Of a stretch of DNA of 64,000 nt, positions 1-12,154 are shown piece by piece. The translations under genes were made by a program, and so were the position numbers. A model generated the notes under the pieces. That model was not told the DNA's origin and searched no databases. It saw only the letters and a list, made by a program, of their open reading frames with translations. This DNA comes from Salticus scenicus (lineage: Eukaryota; Arthropoda; Arachnida; Araneae; Salticidae): NCBI GenBank assembly GCA_963930645.1, contig CAWVNO010001151.1:310001-374000 (forward strand), read 5' to 3'. Each line of letters opens with the position of its first letter. Within the stretch, counting starts at the first letter, position 1.

Positions 1-81
1 ACCATCGGGAAGTTTGCACGTTGAACCATTTGGCCCGGGGGGCCTTTTTACGCAGACCTTCGGCAGCCGTTCCTACGCTCC

Positions 82-869
82 TTAAATTTTTTTCGAGTTT
101 CACATGCCCATCTTCAAACGACGATTCCAAAGCAACTAAAAGAGCCTAAAGATCGCAATCACTTTCAGAATCTGCCAAATATATTCTAGTTTCATAATAA
201 AACATTCGGGAAGTTTGCACGTTGAACCATTTGGCCCGGGGGGCCTTTTTACGCAGACCTTCGGCAGCCGTTCCTACGCTCCGAAAATTTTTTTCGAGTT
301 TCACATGCCCATCTTCAAACGACGATTCCCAAGCAACTAAAAGACCCTAACGATCGCAATCACTTTCAGAATCTGCGAAATATATTCTAGTTTCATAATA
401 ACACCATCGGGAAGTTTGCACGTTGAACCATTTGGCCGGGGGGCCTTTTTACGCAGACCTTCGGCAGCCGTTCCTACGCTCCGAAAATTTTTTTCGAGTT
501 TCACATGCCCATCTTCAAACGACGATTCCAAAGCAACTAAAAGAGCCTAAAGATCGCAATCACTTTCAGAATCTGCCAAATAAATTCTAGTTTCATAATA
601 AAACAATCGGGAAGTTTGCACGTTGAACCATTTGGCCCGGGGGGCCTTTTTACGCAGACCTTCGGCAGCCGTTCCTACGCTCCGAAAATTTTTTTCGAGT
701 TTCACATGCCCATCTTCAAACGACGATTCCCAAGCAACTAAAAGAGCCTAACGATCGCAATCACTTTCAGAATCTGCGAAATATATTCTAGTTTCATAAT
801 AACACCATCGGGAAGTTTGCACGTTGAATCATTTGGCCCGGGGGGCCTTTTTACGCAGACCTTCTGCAG
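82..869 (+). repeat. 17-monomer segmental duplication, left copy
   Basis: Rare variants recur in order about 3,416 bp downstream. They are TT at 82 (3,497), the AGACCC change near 345 (about 3,760), AAATAAATT near 579 (about 3,995), T at 829 (4,245) and CTGCAG at 864 (4,280). The spacing is 17 x 201 minus 1 or minus 2, the shortfall matching the single-base deletions near 437 and 2,650. Seventeen is odd, so this block changes alpha/beta phase. The true left edge may lie outside the window. Confidence 0.75.
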
Positions 870-3496
870 CCGTTCCTACGCTCCGAAAATTTTTTTCGAG
901 TTTCACATGCCCATCTTCAAACGACGATTCCAAAGCAACTAAAAGAGCCTAAAGATCGCAATCACTTTCAGAATCTGCCAAATATATTCTAGTTTCATAA
1001 TAAAACAATCGGGAAGTTTGCACGTTGAACCATTTGGCCCGGGGGGCCTTTTTACGCAGACCTTCGGCAGCCGTTCCTACGCTCCGAAAATTTTTTTCGA
1101 GTTTCACATGCCCATCTTCAAACGACGATTCCCAAGCAACTAAAAGAGCCTAACGATCGCAATCACTTTCAGAATCTGCGAAATATATTCTAGTTTCATA
1201 ATAACACCATCGGGAAGTTTGCACGTTGAACCATTTGGCCCGGGGGGCCTTTTTACGCAGACCTTCGGCAGCCGTTCCTACGCTCCGAAAATTTTTTTCG
1301 AGTTTCACATGCCCATCTTCAAACGACGATTCCCAAGCAACTAAAAGAGCCTAACGATCGCAATCACTTTCAGAATCTGCGAAATATATTCTATTTTCAT
1401 AATAACACCATCGGGAAGTTTGCACGTTGAACCATTTGGCCCGGGGGGCCTTTTTACGCAGACCTTCGGCAGCCGTTCCTACGCTCCGAAAATTTTTTTC
1501 GAGTTTCACATGCCCATCTTCAAACGACGATTCCCAAGCAACTAAAAGAGCCTAACGATCGCAATCACTTTCAGAATCTCCCAAATATATTCTAGTTTCA
1601 TAATAAAACCATCGGGAAGTTTGCACGTTGAACCATTTGGCCCGGGGGGCCTTTTTACGCAGACCTTCGGCAGCCGTTCCTACGCTCCGAAAATTTTTTT
1701 CGAGTTTCACATGCCCATCTTCAAACGACGATTCCAAAGCAACTAAAGGAGCCTAAAGATCGCAATCACTTTCAGAATCTGCGAAATATATTCTAGTATC
1801 ATAATAACACCATCGGGAAGTTTGCACGTTGAACCATTTGGCCCGGGGGGCCTTTTTACGCAGACCTTCGGCAGCCGTTCCTACGCTCCGAAATTTTTTT
1901 TCGAGTTTCACATGCCCATCTTCAAACGACGATTCCCAAGCAACTAAAAGAGCCTAACGATCGCAATCACTTTCAGAATCTGCGAAATATATTCTAGTTT
2001 CATAATAACACCATCGGGAAGTTTGCACGTTGAACCATTTGGCCCGGGGGGCCTTTTTACGCAGACCTTCGGCAGCCGTTCCTACGCTCCGAAAATTTTT
2101 TTCGAGTTTCACATGCCCATCTTCAAACGACGATTCCAAAGCAACTAAAAGAGCCTAAAGATCGCAATCACTTTCAGAATCTGCCAAATATATTCTAGTT
2201 TCATAATAAAACAATCGGGAAGTTTGCACGTTGAACCATTTGGCCCGGGGGGCCTTTTTACGCAGACCTTCGGCAGCCGTTCCTACGCTCCGAAAATTTT
2301 TTTCGAGTTTCACATGCCCATCTTCAAACGACGATTCCAAAGCAAATAAAAGAGCCTAAAGATCGCAATCACTTTCAGAATCTGCCAAATATATTCTAGT
2401 TTCATAATAAAACAATCGGGAAGTTTGCACGTTGAACCATTTGGCCCGGGGGGCCTTTTTACGCAGACCTTCGGCAGCCGTTCCTACGCTCCGAAAATTT
2501 TTTTCGAGTTTCACATGCCCATCTTCAAACGACGATTCCCAAGCAACTAAAAGAGCCTAACGATCGCAATCACTTTCAGAATCTGCGAAATATATTCTAG
2601 TTTCATAATAACACCATCGGGAAGTTTGCACGTTGAACCATTTGGCCCGGGGGCCTTTTTACGCAGACCTTCGGCAGCCGTTCCTACGCTCCGAAAATTT
2701 TTTTCGAGTTTCACATGCCCATCTTCAAACGACGATTCCAAAGCAACTAAAAGAGCCTAAAGATCGCAATCACTTTCAGAATCTGCCAAATATATTCTAG
2801 TTTCATAATAAAACAATCGGGAAGTTTGCACGTTGAACCATTTGGCCCGGGGGGCCTTTTTACGCAGACCTTCGGCAGCCGTTCCTACGCTCCGAAAATT
2901 TTTTTCGAGTTTCACATACCCATCTTCAAACGACGATTCCCAAGCAACTAAAAGAGCCTAACGATCGCAATCACTTTCAGAATCTGCGAAATATATTCTA
3001 GTTTCATAATAACACCATCGGGAAGTTTGCACGTTGAACCATTTGGCCCGGGGGGCCTTTTTACGCAGACCTTCGGCAGCCGTTCCTACGCTCCGAAAAT
3101 GTTTTTCGAGTTTCACATGCCCATCTTCAAACGACGATTCCAAAGCAACTAAAAGAGCCTAAAGATCGCAATCACTTTCAGAATCTGCCAAATATATTCT
3201 AGTTTCATAATAAAACAATCGGGAAGTTTGCACGTTGAACCATTTGGCCCGGGGGGCCTTTTTACGCAGACCTTCGGCAGCCGTTCCTACGCTCCGAAAA
3301 TTTTTTTCGAGTTTCACATGCCCATCTTCAAACGACGATTCCCAAGCAACTAAAAGAGCCTAACGATCGCAATCACTTTCAGAATCTGCGAAATATATTC
3401 TAGTTTCATAATAACACCATCGGGAAGTTTGCACGTTGAACCATTTGGCCCGGGGGGCCTTTTTACGCAGACCTTCGGCAGCCGTTCCTACGCTCC

Positions 3497-4285
3497 TTAA
3501 ATTTTTTTCGAGTTTCACATGCCCATCTTCAAACGACGATTCCAAAGCAACTAAAAGAGCCTAAAGATTGCAATCACTTTCAGAATCTGCCAAATATATT
3601 CTAGTTTCATAATAAAACAATCGGGAAGTTTGCACGTTGAACCATTTGGCCCGGGGGGCCTTTTTACGCAGACCTTCGGCAGCCGTTCCTACGCTCCGAA
3701 AATTTTTTTCGAGTTTCACATGCCCATCTTCAAACGACGATTCCCAAGCAACTAAAAGACCCTAACGATCGCAATCACTTTCAGAATCTGCGAAATATAT
3801 TCTAGTTTCATAATAACACCATCGGGAAGTTTGCACGTTGAACCATTTGGCCCGGGGGGCCTTTTTACGCAGACCTTCGGCAGCCGTTCCTACGCTCCGA
3901 AAATTTTTTTCGAGTTTCACATGCCCATCTTCAAACGACGATTCCAAAGCAACTAAAAGAGCCTAAAGATCGCAATCACTTTCAGAATCTGCCAAATAAA
4001 TTCTAGTTTCATAATAAAACAATCGGGAAGTTTGCACGTTGAACCATTTGGCCCGGGGGGCCTTTTTACGCAGACCTTCGGCAGCCGTTCCTACGCTCCG
4101 AAAATTTTTTTCGAGTTTCACATGCCCATCTTCAAACGACGATTCCCAAGCAACTAAAAGAGCCTAACGATCGCAATCACTTTCAGAATCTGCGAAATAT
4201 ATTCTAGTTTCATAATAACACCATCGGGAAGTTTGCACGTTGAATCATTTGGCCCGGGGGGCCTTTTTACGCAGACCTTCTGCAG
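3497..4285 (+). repeat. 17-monomer segmental duplication, right copy
   Basis: This is the partner of 82-869, recognised by the same ordered set of rare variants. It was extended by one more dimer: the T at 4,245 and CTGCAG at 4,280 recur exactly 402 bp on, at 4,647 and 4,682. The added dimer also repeats the AAATAAATT variant, near 4,398. Confidence 0.75.
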
Positions 4286-7200
4286 CCGTTCCTACGCTCC
4301 GAAAATTTTTTTCGAGTTTCACATGCCCATCTTCAAACGACGATTCCAAAGCAACTAAAAGAGCCTAAAGATCGCAATCACTTTCAGAATCTGCCAAATA
4401 AATTCTAGTTTCATAATAAAACAATCGGGAAGTTTGCACGTTGAACCATTTGGCCCGGGGGGCCTTTTTACGCAGACCTTCGGCAGCCGTTCCTACGCTC
4501 CGAAAATTTTTTTCGAGTTTCACATGCCCATCTTCAAACGACGATTCCCAAGCAACTAAAAGAGCCTAACGATCGCAATCACTTTCAGAATCTGCGAAAT
4601 ATATTCTAGTTTCATAATAACACCATCGGGAAGTTTGCACGTTGAATCATTTGGCCCGGGGGGCCTTTTTACGCAGACCTTCTGCAGCCGTTCCTACGCT
4701 CCGAAAATTTTTTTCGAGTTTCACATGCCCATCTTCAAACGACGATTCCAAAGCAACTAAAAGAGCCTAAAGATCGCAATCACTTTCAGAATCTGCCAAA
4801 TATATTCTAGTTTCATAATAAAACAATCGGGAAGTTTGCACGTTGAACCATTTGGCCCGGGGGGCCTTTTTACGCAGACCTTCGGCAGCCGTTCCTACGC
4901 TCCGAAAATTTTTTTCGAGTTTCACATGCCCATCTTCAAACGACGATTCCCAAGCAACTAAAAGAGCCTAACGATCGCAATCACTTTCAGAATCTGCGAA
5001 ATATATTCTAGTATCATAATAACACCATCGGGAAGTTTGCACGTTGAACCATTTGGCCCGGGGGGCCTTTTTACGCAGACCTTCGGCAGCCGTTCCTACG
5101 CTCCGAAAATTTTTTTCGAGTTTCACATGCCCATCTTCAAACGACGATTCTCAAGCAACTAAAAGAGCCTAACGATCGCAATCACTTTCAGAATCTGCGA
5201 AATATATTCTAGTTTCATAATAACACCATCGGGAAGTTTGCACGTTGAACCATTTGGCCCGGGGGGCCTTTTTACGCAGACCTTCGGCAGCCGTTCCTAC
5301 GCTCCGAAAATTTTTTTCGAGTTTCACATGCCCATCTTCAAACGACGATTCCCAAGCAACTAAAAGAGCCTAAAGATCGCAATCACTTTCAGAATCTGCC
5401 AAATATATTCTAGTTTCATAATAAAACCATCGGGAAGTTTGCACGTTGAACCATTTGGCCCGGGGGGCCTTTTTACGCAGACCTTCGGCAGCCGTTCCTA
5501 CGCTCCGAAAAATTTTTTCGAGTTTCACATGCCCATCTTCAAACGACGATTCCAAAGCAACTAAAAGAGCCTAACGATCGCAATCACTTTCAGAATCTGC
5601 GAAATATATTCTAGTTTCATAATAACACCATCGGGAAGTTTGCACGTTGAACCATTTGGCCCGGGGGGCCTTTTTACGCAGACCTTCGGCAGCCGTTACT
5701 ACGCTCCGAAAATTTTTTTCGAGTTTCACATGCCCATCTTCAAACGACGATTCCCAAGCAACTAAAAGAGCCTAACGATCGCAATCACTTTCAGAATCTG
5801 CGAAATATATTCTAGTTTCATAATAACACCATCGGGAAGTTTGCACGTTGAACCATTTGGCCCGGGGGGCCTTTTTACGCAGCCCTTCGGCAGCCGTTCC
5901 TACGCTCCGAAAATTTTTTTCGAGTTTCACATGCCCATCTTCAAACGACGATTCCAAAGCAACTAAAAGAGCCTAAAGATCGCAATCACTTTCAGAATCT
6001 GCCAAATATATTCTAGTTTCATAATAAAACAATCGGGAAGTTTGCACGTTGAACCATTTGGCCCGGGGGGCCTTTTTACGCAGACCTTCGGCAGCCGTTC
6101 CTACGCTCCGAAAATTTTTTTCGAGTTTCACATGCCCATCTTCAAACGACGATTCCCAAGCAACTAAAAGAGCCTAACGATCGCAATCACTTTCAGAATC
6201 TGCGAAATATATTCTAGTTTCATAATAACACCATCGGGAAGTTTGCACGTTGAACCATTTGGCCCGGGGGGCCTTTTTACGCAGACCTTCGGCAGCCGTT
6301 CCTACGCTCCGAAAATTTTTTTCGAGTTTCACATGCCCATCTTCAAACGACGATTCCAAAGCAACTAAAAGAGCCTAAAGATCGCAATCACTTTCAGAAT
6401 CTGCCAAATATATTCTAGTTTCATAATAAAACAATCGGGAAGTTTGCACGTTGAACCATTTGGCCCGGGGGGCCTTTTTACGCAGACCTTCGGCAGCCGT
6501 TCCTACGCTCCGAAAATTTTTTTCGAGTTTCACATGCCCATCTTCAAACGACGATTCCCAAGCAACTAAAAGAGCCTAACGATCGCAATCACTTTCAGAA
6601 TCTGCGAAATATATTCTAGTTTCATAATAACACCATCGGAAAGTTTGCACGTTGAACCATTTGGCCCGGGGGGCCTTTTTACGCAGACCTTCGGCAGCCG
6701 TTCCTACGCTCCGAAAATTTTTTTCGAGTTTCACATGCCCATCTTCAAACGACGATTCCAAAGCAACTAAAAGAGCCTAAAGATCGCAATCACTTTCAGA
6801 ATCTGCCAAATATATTCTAGTTTCATAATAAAACAATCGGGAAGTTTGCACGTTGAACCATTTGGCCCGGGGGGCCTTTTTACGCAGACCTTCGGCAGCC
6901 GTTCCTACGCTCCGAAAATTTTTTTCGAGTTTCACATGCCCATCTTCAAACGACGATTCCCAAGCAACTAAAAGAGCCTAACGATCGCAATCACTTTCAG
7001 AATCTGCGAAATATATTCTAGTTTCATAATAACACCATCGGGAAGTTTGCACGTTGAACCATTTGGCCCGGGGGGCCTTTTTACGCAGACCTTCGGCAGC
7101 CGTTCCTACGCTCCGAAAATTTTTTTCGAGTTTCACATGCCCATCTTCAAACGACGATTCCAAAGCAACTAAAAGAGCCTAAAGATCGCAATCACTTTCA

Positions 7201-7358
7201 GAATCTGCCAAATATATTCTAGTTTCATAATAAAACAATCGGGAAGTTTGCACGTTGAACCATTTGACCCGGGGGGCCTTTTTACGCAGACCTTCGGCAG
7301 CCGTTCCTACGCTCCGAAAATTTTTTTCGAGTTTCACATGCCCATCTTCAAACGACGA

Positions 7359-8203
7359 TTCCCAAGCAACTAAAAGAGCCTAACGATCGCAATCACTTTC
7401 AGAATCTGCGAAATATATTCTAGTTTCATAATAACACCATCGGGAAGTTTGCACGTTGAACCATTTGGCCCGGGGGGCCTTTTTACGCAGACCTTCGGCA
7501 GCCGTTCCTACGCTCCGAAAATTTTTTTCGAGTTTCACATGCCCATCTTCAAACGACGATTCCCAAGCAACTAAAAGAGCCTAACGATCGCAATCACTTT
7601 CAGAATCTGCGAAATATATTCTAGTTTCATAATAACACCATCGGGAAGTTTGCACGTTGAACCATTTGGCCCGGGGGGCCTTTTTACGCAGACCTTCGGC
7701 AGCCGTTCCTACGCTCCGAAAATTTTTTTCGAGTTTCACATGCCCATCTTCAAACGACGATTCCAAAGCAACTAAAAGAGCCTAAAGATCGCAATCACTT
7801 TCAGAATCTGCCAAATATATTCTAGTTTCATAATAAAACAATCGGGAAGTTTGCACGTTGAACCATTTGGCCCGGGGGGCCTTTTTACGCAGACCTTCGG
7901 CAGCCGTTCCTACGCTCCGAAAATTTTTTTCGAGTTTCACATGCCCATCTTCAAACGACGATTCCCAAGCAACTAAAAGAGCCTAACGATCGCAATCACT
8001 TTCAGAATCTGCGAAATATATTCTAGTTTCATAATAACACCATCGGGAAGTTTGCACGTTGAACCATTTGGCCCGGGGGGCCTTTTTACGCAGACCTTCG
8101 GCAGCCGTTCCTACGCTCCGAAAATTTTTTTCGAGTTTCACATGCCCATCTTCAAACGACGATTCCAAAGCAACTAAAAGAGCCTAAAGATCGCAATCAC
8201 TTA
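7359..8203 (+). repeat. 5-monomer tandem duplication, left copy
   Basis: The alpha-alpha pair beginning at 7,359 and the rare A at 8,203 recur exactly 1,005 bp (5 x 201) later, at 8,364 and 9,208. The left edge lies right of 7,267, where a private A is not matched at 8,272. An odd-number unit inserts one extra alpha and flips dimer phase, which explains the 603-bp spacing seen twice here. Confidence 0.7.
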
Positions 8204-8363
8204 CAGAATCTGCCAAATATATTCTAGTTTCATAATAAAACAATCGGGAAGTTTGCACGTTGAACCATTTGGCCCGGGGGGCCTTTTTACGCAGACCTTC
8301 GGCAGCCGTTCCTACGCTCCGAAAATTTTTTTCGAGTTTCACATGCCCATCTTCAAACGACGA

Positions 8364-9208
8364 TTCCCAAGCAACTAAAAGAGCCTAACGATCGCAATCA
8401 CTTTCAGAATCTGCGAAATATATTCTAGTTTCATAATAACACCATCGGGAAGTTTGCACGTTGAACCATTTGGCCCGGGGGGCCTTTTTACGCAGACCTT
8501 CGGCAGCCGTTCCTACGCTCCGAAAATTTTTTTCGAGTTTCACATGCCCATCTTCAAACGACGATTCCCAAGCAACTAAAAGAGCCTAACGATCGCAATC
8601 ACTTTCAGAATCTGCGAAATATATTCTAGTTTCATAATAACACCATCGGGAAGTTTGCACGTTGAACCATTTGGCCCGGGGGGCCTTTTTACGCAGACCT
8701 TCGGCAGCCGTTCCTACGCTCCGAAAATTTTTTTCGAGTTTCACATGCCCATCTTCAAACGACGATTCCAAAGCAACTAAAAGAGCCTAAAGATCGCAAT
8801 CACTTTCAGAATCTGCCAAATATATTCTAGTTTCATAATAAAACAATCGGGAAGTTTGCACGTTGAACCATTTGGCCCGGGGGGCCTTTTTACGCAGACC
8901 TTCGGCAGCCGTTCCTACGCTCCGAAAATTTTTTTCGAGTTTCACATGCCCATCTTCAAACGACGATTCCCAAGCAACTAAAAGAGCCTAACGATCGCAA
9001 TCACTTTCAGAATCTGCGAAATATATTCTAGTTTCATAATAACACCATCGGGAAGTTTGCACGTTGAACCATTTGGCCCGGGGGGCCTTTTTACGCAGAC
9101 CTTCGGCAGCCGTTCCTACGCTCCGAAAATTTTTTTCGAGTTTCACATGCCCATCTTCAAACGACGATTCCAAAGCAACTAAAAGAGCCTAAAGATCGCA
9201 ATCACTTA
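8364..9208 (+). repeat. 5-monomer tandem duplication, right copy
   Basis: Partner of 7,359-8,203, offset by 1,005 bp. Both copies carry the alpha-alpha pair and end in the same rare A within the beta block. Confidence 0.7.
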
Positions 9209-9970
9209 CAGAATCTGCCAAATATATTCTAGTTTCATAATAAAACAATCGGGAAGTTTGCACGTTGAACCATTTGGCCCGGGGGGCCTTTTTACGCAGA
9301 CCTTCGGCAGCCGTTCCTACGCTCCGAAAATTTTTTTCGAGTTTCACATGCCCATCTTCAAACGACGATTCCCAAGCAACTAAAAGAGCCTAACGATCGC
9401 AATCACTTTCAGAATCTGCGAAATATATTCTAGTTTCATAATAACACCATCGGGAAGTTTGCACGTTGAACCATTTGGCCCGGGGGGCCTTTTTACGCAG
9501 ACCTTCGGCAGCCGTTCCTACGCTCCGAAAATTTTTTTCGAGTTTCACATGCCCATCTTCAAACGACGATTCCAAAGCAACTAAAAGAGCCTAAAGATCG
9601 CAATCACTTTCATAATCTGCCAAATATATTCTAGTTTCATAATAAAACAATCGGGAAGTTTGCACGTTGAACCATTTGGCCCGGGGGGCCTTTTTACGCA
9701 GACCTTCGGCAGCCGTTCCTACGCTCCGAAAATTTTTTTCGAGTTTCACATGCCCATCTTCAAACGACGATTCCCAAGCAACTAAAAGAGCCTAACGATC
9801 GCAATCACTTTCAGAATCTGCGAAATATATTCTAGTTTCATAATAACACCCTCGGGAAGTTTGCACGTTGAACCATTTGGCCCGGGGGGCCTTTTTACGC
9901 AGACCTTCGGCAGCCGTTCCTACGCTCCGAAAATTTTTTTCGAGTTTCACATGCCCATCTTCAAACGACG

Positions 9971-10053
9971 ATTCCAAAGCAACTAAAAGAGCCTAACGAT
10001 CGCAATCACTTTCAGAATCTGCCAAATATATTCTAGTTTCATAATAACACCAT
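9971..10053 (+). repeat. Recombinant alpha/beta diagnostic block
   Basis: The sites read beta, alpha, beta, alpha, alpha. Such mosaics need more than one exchange or a patchy conversion. It coincides with a one-monomer dimer-phase shift. Confidence 0.7.
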
Positions 10054-12090
10054 CGGGAAGTTTGCACGTTGAACCATTTGGCCCGGGGGGCCTTTTTACG
10101 CAGACCTTCGGCAGCCGTTCCTACGCTCCGAAAATTTTTTTCGAGTTTCACATGCCCATCTTCAAACGACGATTCCAAAGCAACTAAAAGAGCCTAAAGA
10201 TCGCAATCACTTTCAGAATCTGCCAAATATATTCTAGTTTCATAATAAAACAATCGGGAAGTTTGCACGTTGAACCATTTGGCCCGGGGGGCCTTTTTAC
10301 GCAGACCTTCGGCAGCCGTTCCTACGCTCCGAAAATTTTTTTCGAGTTTCACATGCCCATCTTCAAACGACGATTCCCAAGCAACTAAAAGAGCCTAACG
10401 ATCGCAATCACTTTCAGAATCTGCGAAATATATTCTAGTTTCATAATAACACCATCGGGAAGTTTGCACGTTGAACCATTTGGCCCGGGGGGCCTTTTTA
10501 CGCAGACCTTCGGCAGCCGTTCCTACGCTCCGAAAATTTTTTTCGAGTTTCACATGCCCATCTTCAAACGACGATTCCAAAGCAACTAAAAGAGCCTAAA
10601 GATCGCAATCACTTTCAGAATCTGCCAAATATATTCTAGTTTCATAATAAAACAATCGGGAAGTTTGCACGTTGAACCATTTGGCCCGGGGGGTCTTTTT
10701 TACGCAGACCTTCGGCAGCCGTTCCTACGCTCCGAAATTTTTTTTCGAGTTTCACATGCCCATCTTCAAACGACGATTCCCAAGCAACTAAAAGAGCCTA
10801 ACGATCGCAATCACTTTCAGAATCTGCGAAATATATTCTAGTTTCATAATAACACCATCGGGAAGTTTGCACGTTGAACCATTTGGCCCGGGGGGCCTTT
10901 TAACGCAGACCTTCGGCAGCCGTTCCTACGCTCCGAAAATTTTTTTCGAGTTTCACATGCCCATCTTCAAACGACGATTCCAAAGCAACTAAAAGAGCCT
11001 AAAGATCGCAATCACTTTCAGAATCTGCCAAATATATTCTAGTTTCATAATAAAACAATCGGGAAGTTTGCACGTTGAACCATTTGGCCCGGGGGGCCTT
11101 TTTACGCAGACCTTCGGCAGCCGTTCCTACGCTCCGAAAATTTTTTTCGAGTTTCACATGCCCATCTTCAAACGACGATTCCCAAGCAACTAAAAGAGCC
11201 TAACGATCGCAATCACTTTCAGAATCTGCGAAATATATTCTAGTTTCATAATAACACCATCGGGAAGTTTGCACGTTGAACCATTTGGCCCGGGGGGCCT
11301 TTTTACGCAGACCTTCGGCAGCCGTTCCTACGCTCCGAAAATTTTTTTCGAGTTTCACATGCCCATCTTCAAACGACGATTCCAAAGCAACTAAAAGAGC
11401 CTAAAGATCGCAATCACTTTCAGAATCTGCCAAATATATTCTAGTTTCATAATAAAACAATCGGGAAGTTTGCACGTTGAACCATTTGGCCCGGGGGGCC
11501 TTTTTACGCAGACCTTCGGCAGCCGTTCCTACGCTCCGAAAATTTTTTTCGAGTTTCACATGCCCATCTTCAAACGACGATTCCCAAGCAACTAAAAGAG
11601 CCTAACGATCGCAATCACTTTCAGAATCTGCGAAATATATTCTAGTTTCATAATAACACCATCGGGAAGTTTGCACGTTGAACCATTTGGCCCGGGGGGC
11701 CTTTTTACGCAGACCTTCGGCAGCCGTTCCTACGCTCCGAAAATTTTTTTCGAGTTTCACATGCCCATCTTCAAACGACGATTCCAAAGCAACTAAAAGA
11801 GCCTAAAGATCGCAATCACTTTCAGAATCTGCCAAATATATTCTAGTTTCATAATAAAACAATCGGGAAGTTTGCACGTTGAACCATTTGGCCCGGGGGG
11901 CCTTTTTACGCAGACCTTCGGCAGCCGTTCCTACGCTCCGAAAATTTTTTTCGAGTTTCACATGCCCATCTTCAAACGACGATTCCCAAGCAACTAAAAG
12001 AGCCTAACGATCGCAATCACTTTCAGAATCTGCGAAATATATTCTAGTTTCATAATAACACCATCGGGAAGTTTGCACGTTGAACCATTT

Positions 12091-12103
12091 GGCCCGGGGG
12101 GCC
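12091..12103. other. GC hairpin in every monomer (representative copy)
   Basis: The 13-bp sequence GGCCCGGGGGGCC has a perfect 5-bp stem (GGCCC/GGGCC) around a GGG loop and is followed by five T. It contains a CCCGGG site. The next copy is at 12,292-12,304. It is conserved through the array, but many substitutions and four of the nine small indels in the window fall on it. A GC stem followed by T resembles a bacterial intrinsic terminator, but the satellite context makes that reading unsupported. Extrusion in vivo is inference only. Confidence 0.8.
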
Positions 12104-12119
12104 TTTTTACGCAGACCTT

Positions 12120-12128
12120 CGGCAGCCG
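12120..12128. other. CGGC-A-GCCG palindrome (representative copy)
   Basis: A perfect 9-bp inverted repeat with a one-base centre lies about 17 bp after the GC hairpin and 12 bp before the A/T tract. It is present in nearly every monomer. A C-to-T change at 12,120-equivalents is not seen, but a G-to-T change breaks it at three early sites, creating CTGCAG (864, 4,280 and 4,682). Three short dyads in about 65 bp make this the most symmetric part of the monomer. No function can be assigned. Confidence 0.6.
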
Positions 12129-12139
12129 TTCCTACGCTC

Positions 12140-12154
12140 CGAAAATTTTTTTCG
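12140..12154. other. A/T tract within an inverted repeat (representative copy)
   Basis: CGAAAA and TTTTCG flank three T, giving a 15-bp inverted repeat around an 11-bp A4T7 tract at 12,142-12,152. The tract recurs in every monomer. Variants shift the A-to-T junction (A3T8, for example 21,787-21,797; A5T6, for example near 23,997) by substitution while total length stays 11. Periodic A/T tracts are known to bend DNA and help position nucleosomes on satellites; that role here is inference. Confidence 0.75.

Larger units (their letters stand above)
1..5630. repeat. Irregular, phase-switching segment
   Basis: Dimer order is often broken here. Alpha monomers run consecutively from about 1,130 to 1,530, recombinant monomers lie at 1,531-1,613, 1,731-1,813, 5,347-5,430 and 5,551-5,630, and beta follows beta near 2,135-2,336. 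Private changes include TTAA for GAAA-type sequence before the A/T tract (82 and 3,497), a lost C near 437 and a lost G near 2,650. Variant density is far above that of the core further right. No gene is visible. Confidence 0.8.
5631..10899. repeat. Mostly regular dimers with scattered variants
   Basis: Alternating alpha/beta dimers dominate. Exceptions are alpha-alpha pairs near 7,359-7,642 and 8,364-8,647, a recombinant monomer at 9,971-10,053, and beta following near 10,176. A combined substitution and one-base insertion lies at 10,694-10,701. An A at about 10,898 changes the T run after the hairpin. No gene or other element is seen. Confidence 0.8.

Noticed and set aside
12091..12108. GC hairpin followed by five T, resembling a rho-independent terminator
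   Set aside because: It is repeated 318 times with no gene upstream, in what looks like eukaryotic satellite DNA.
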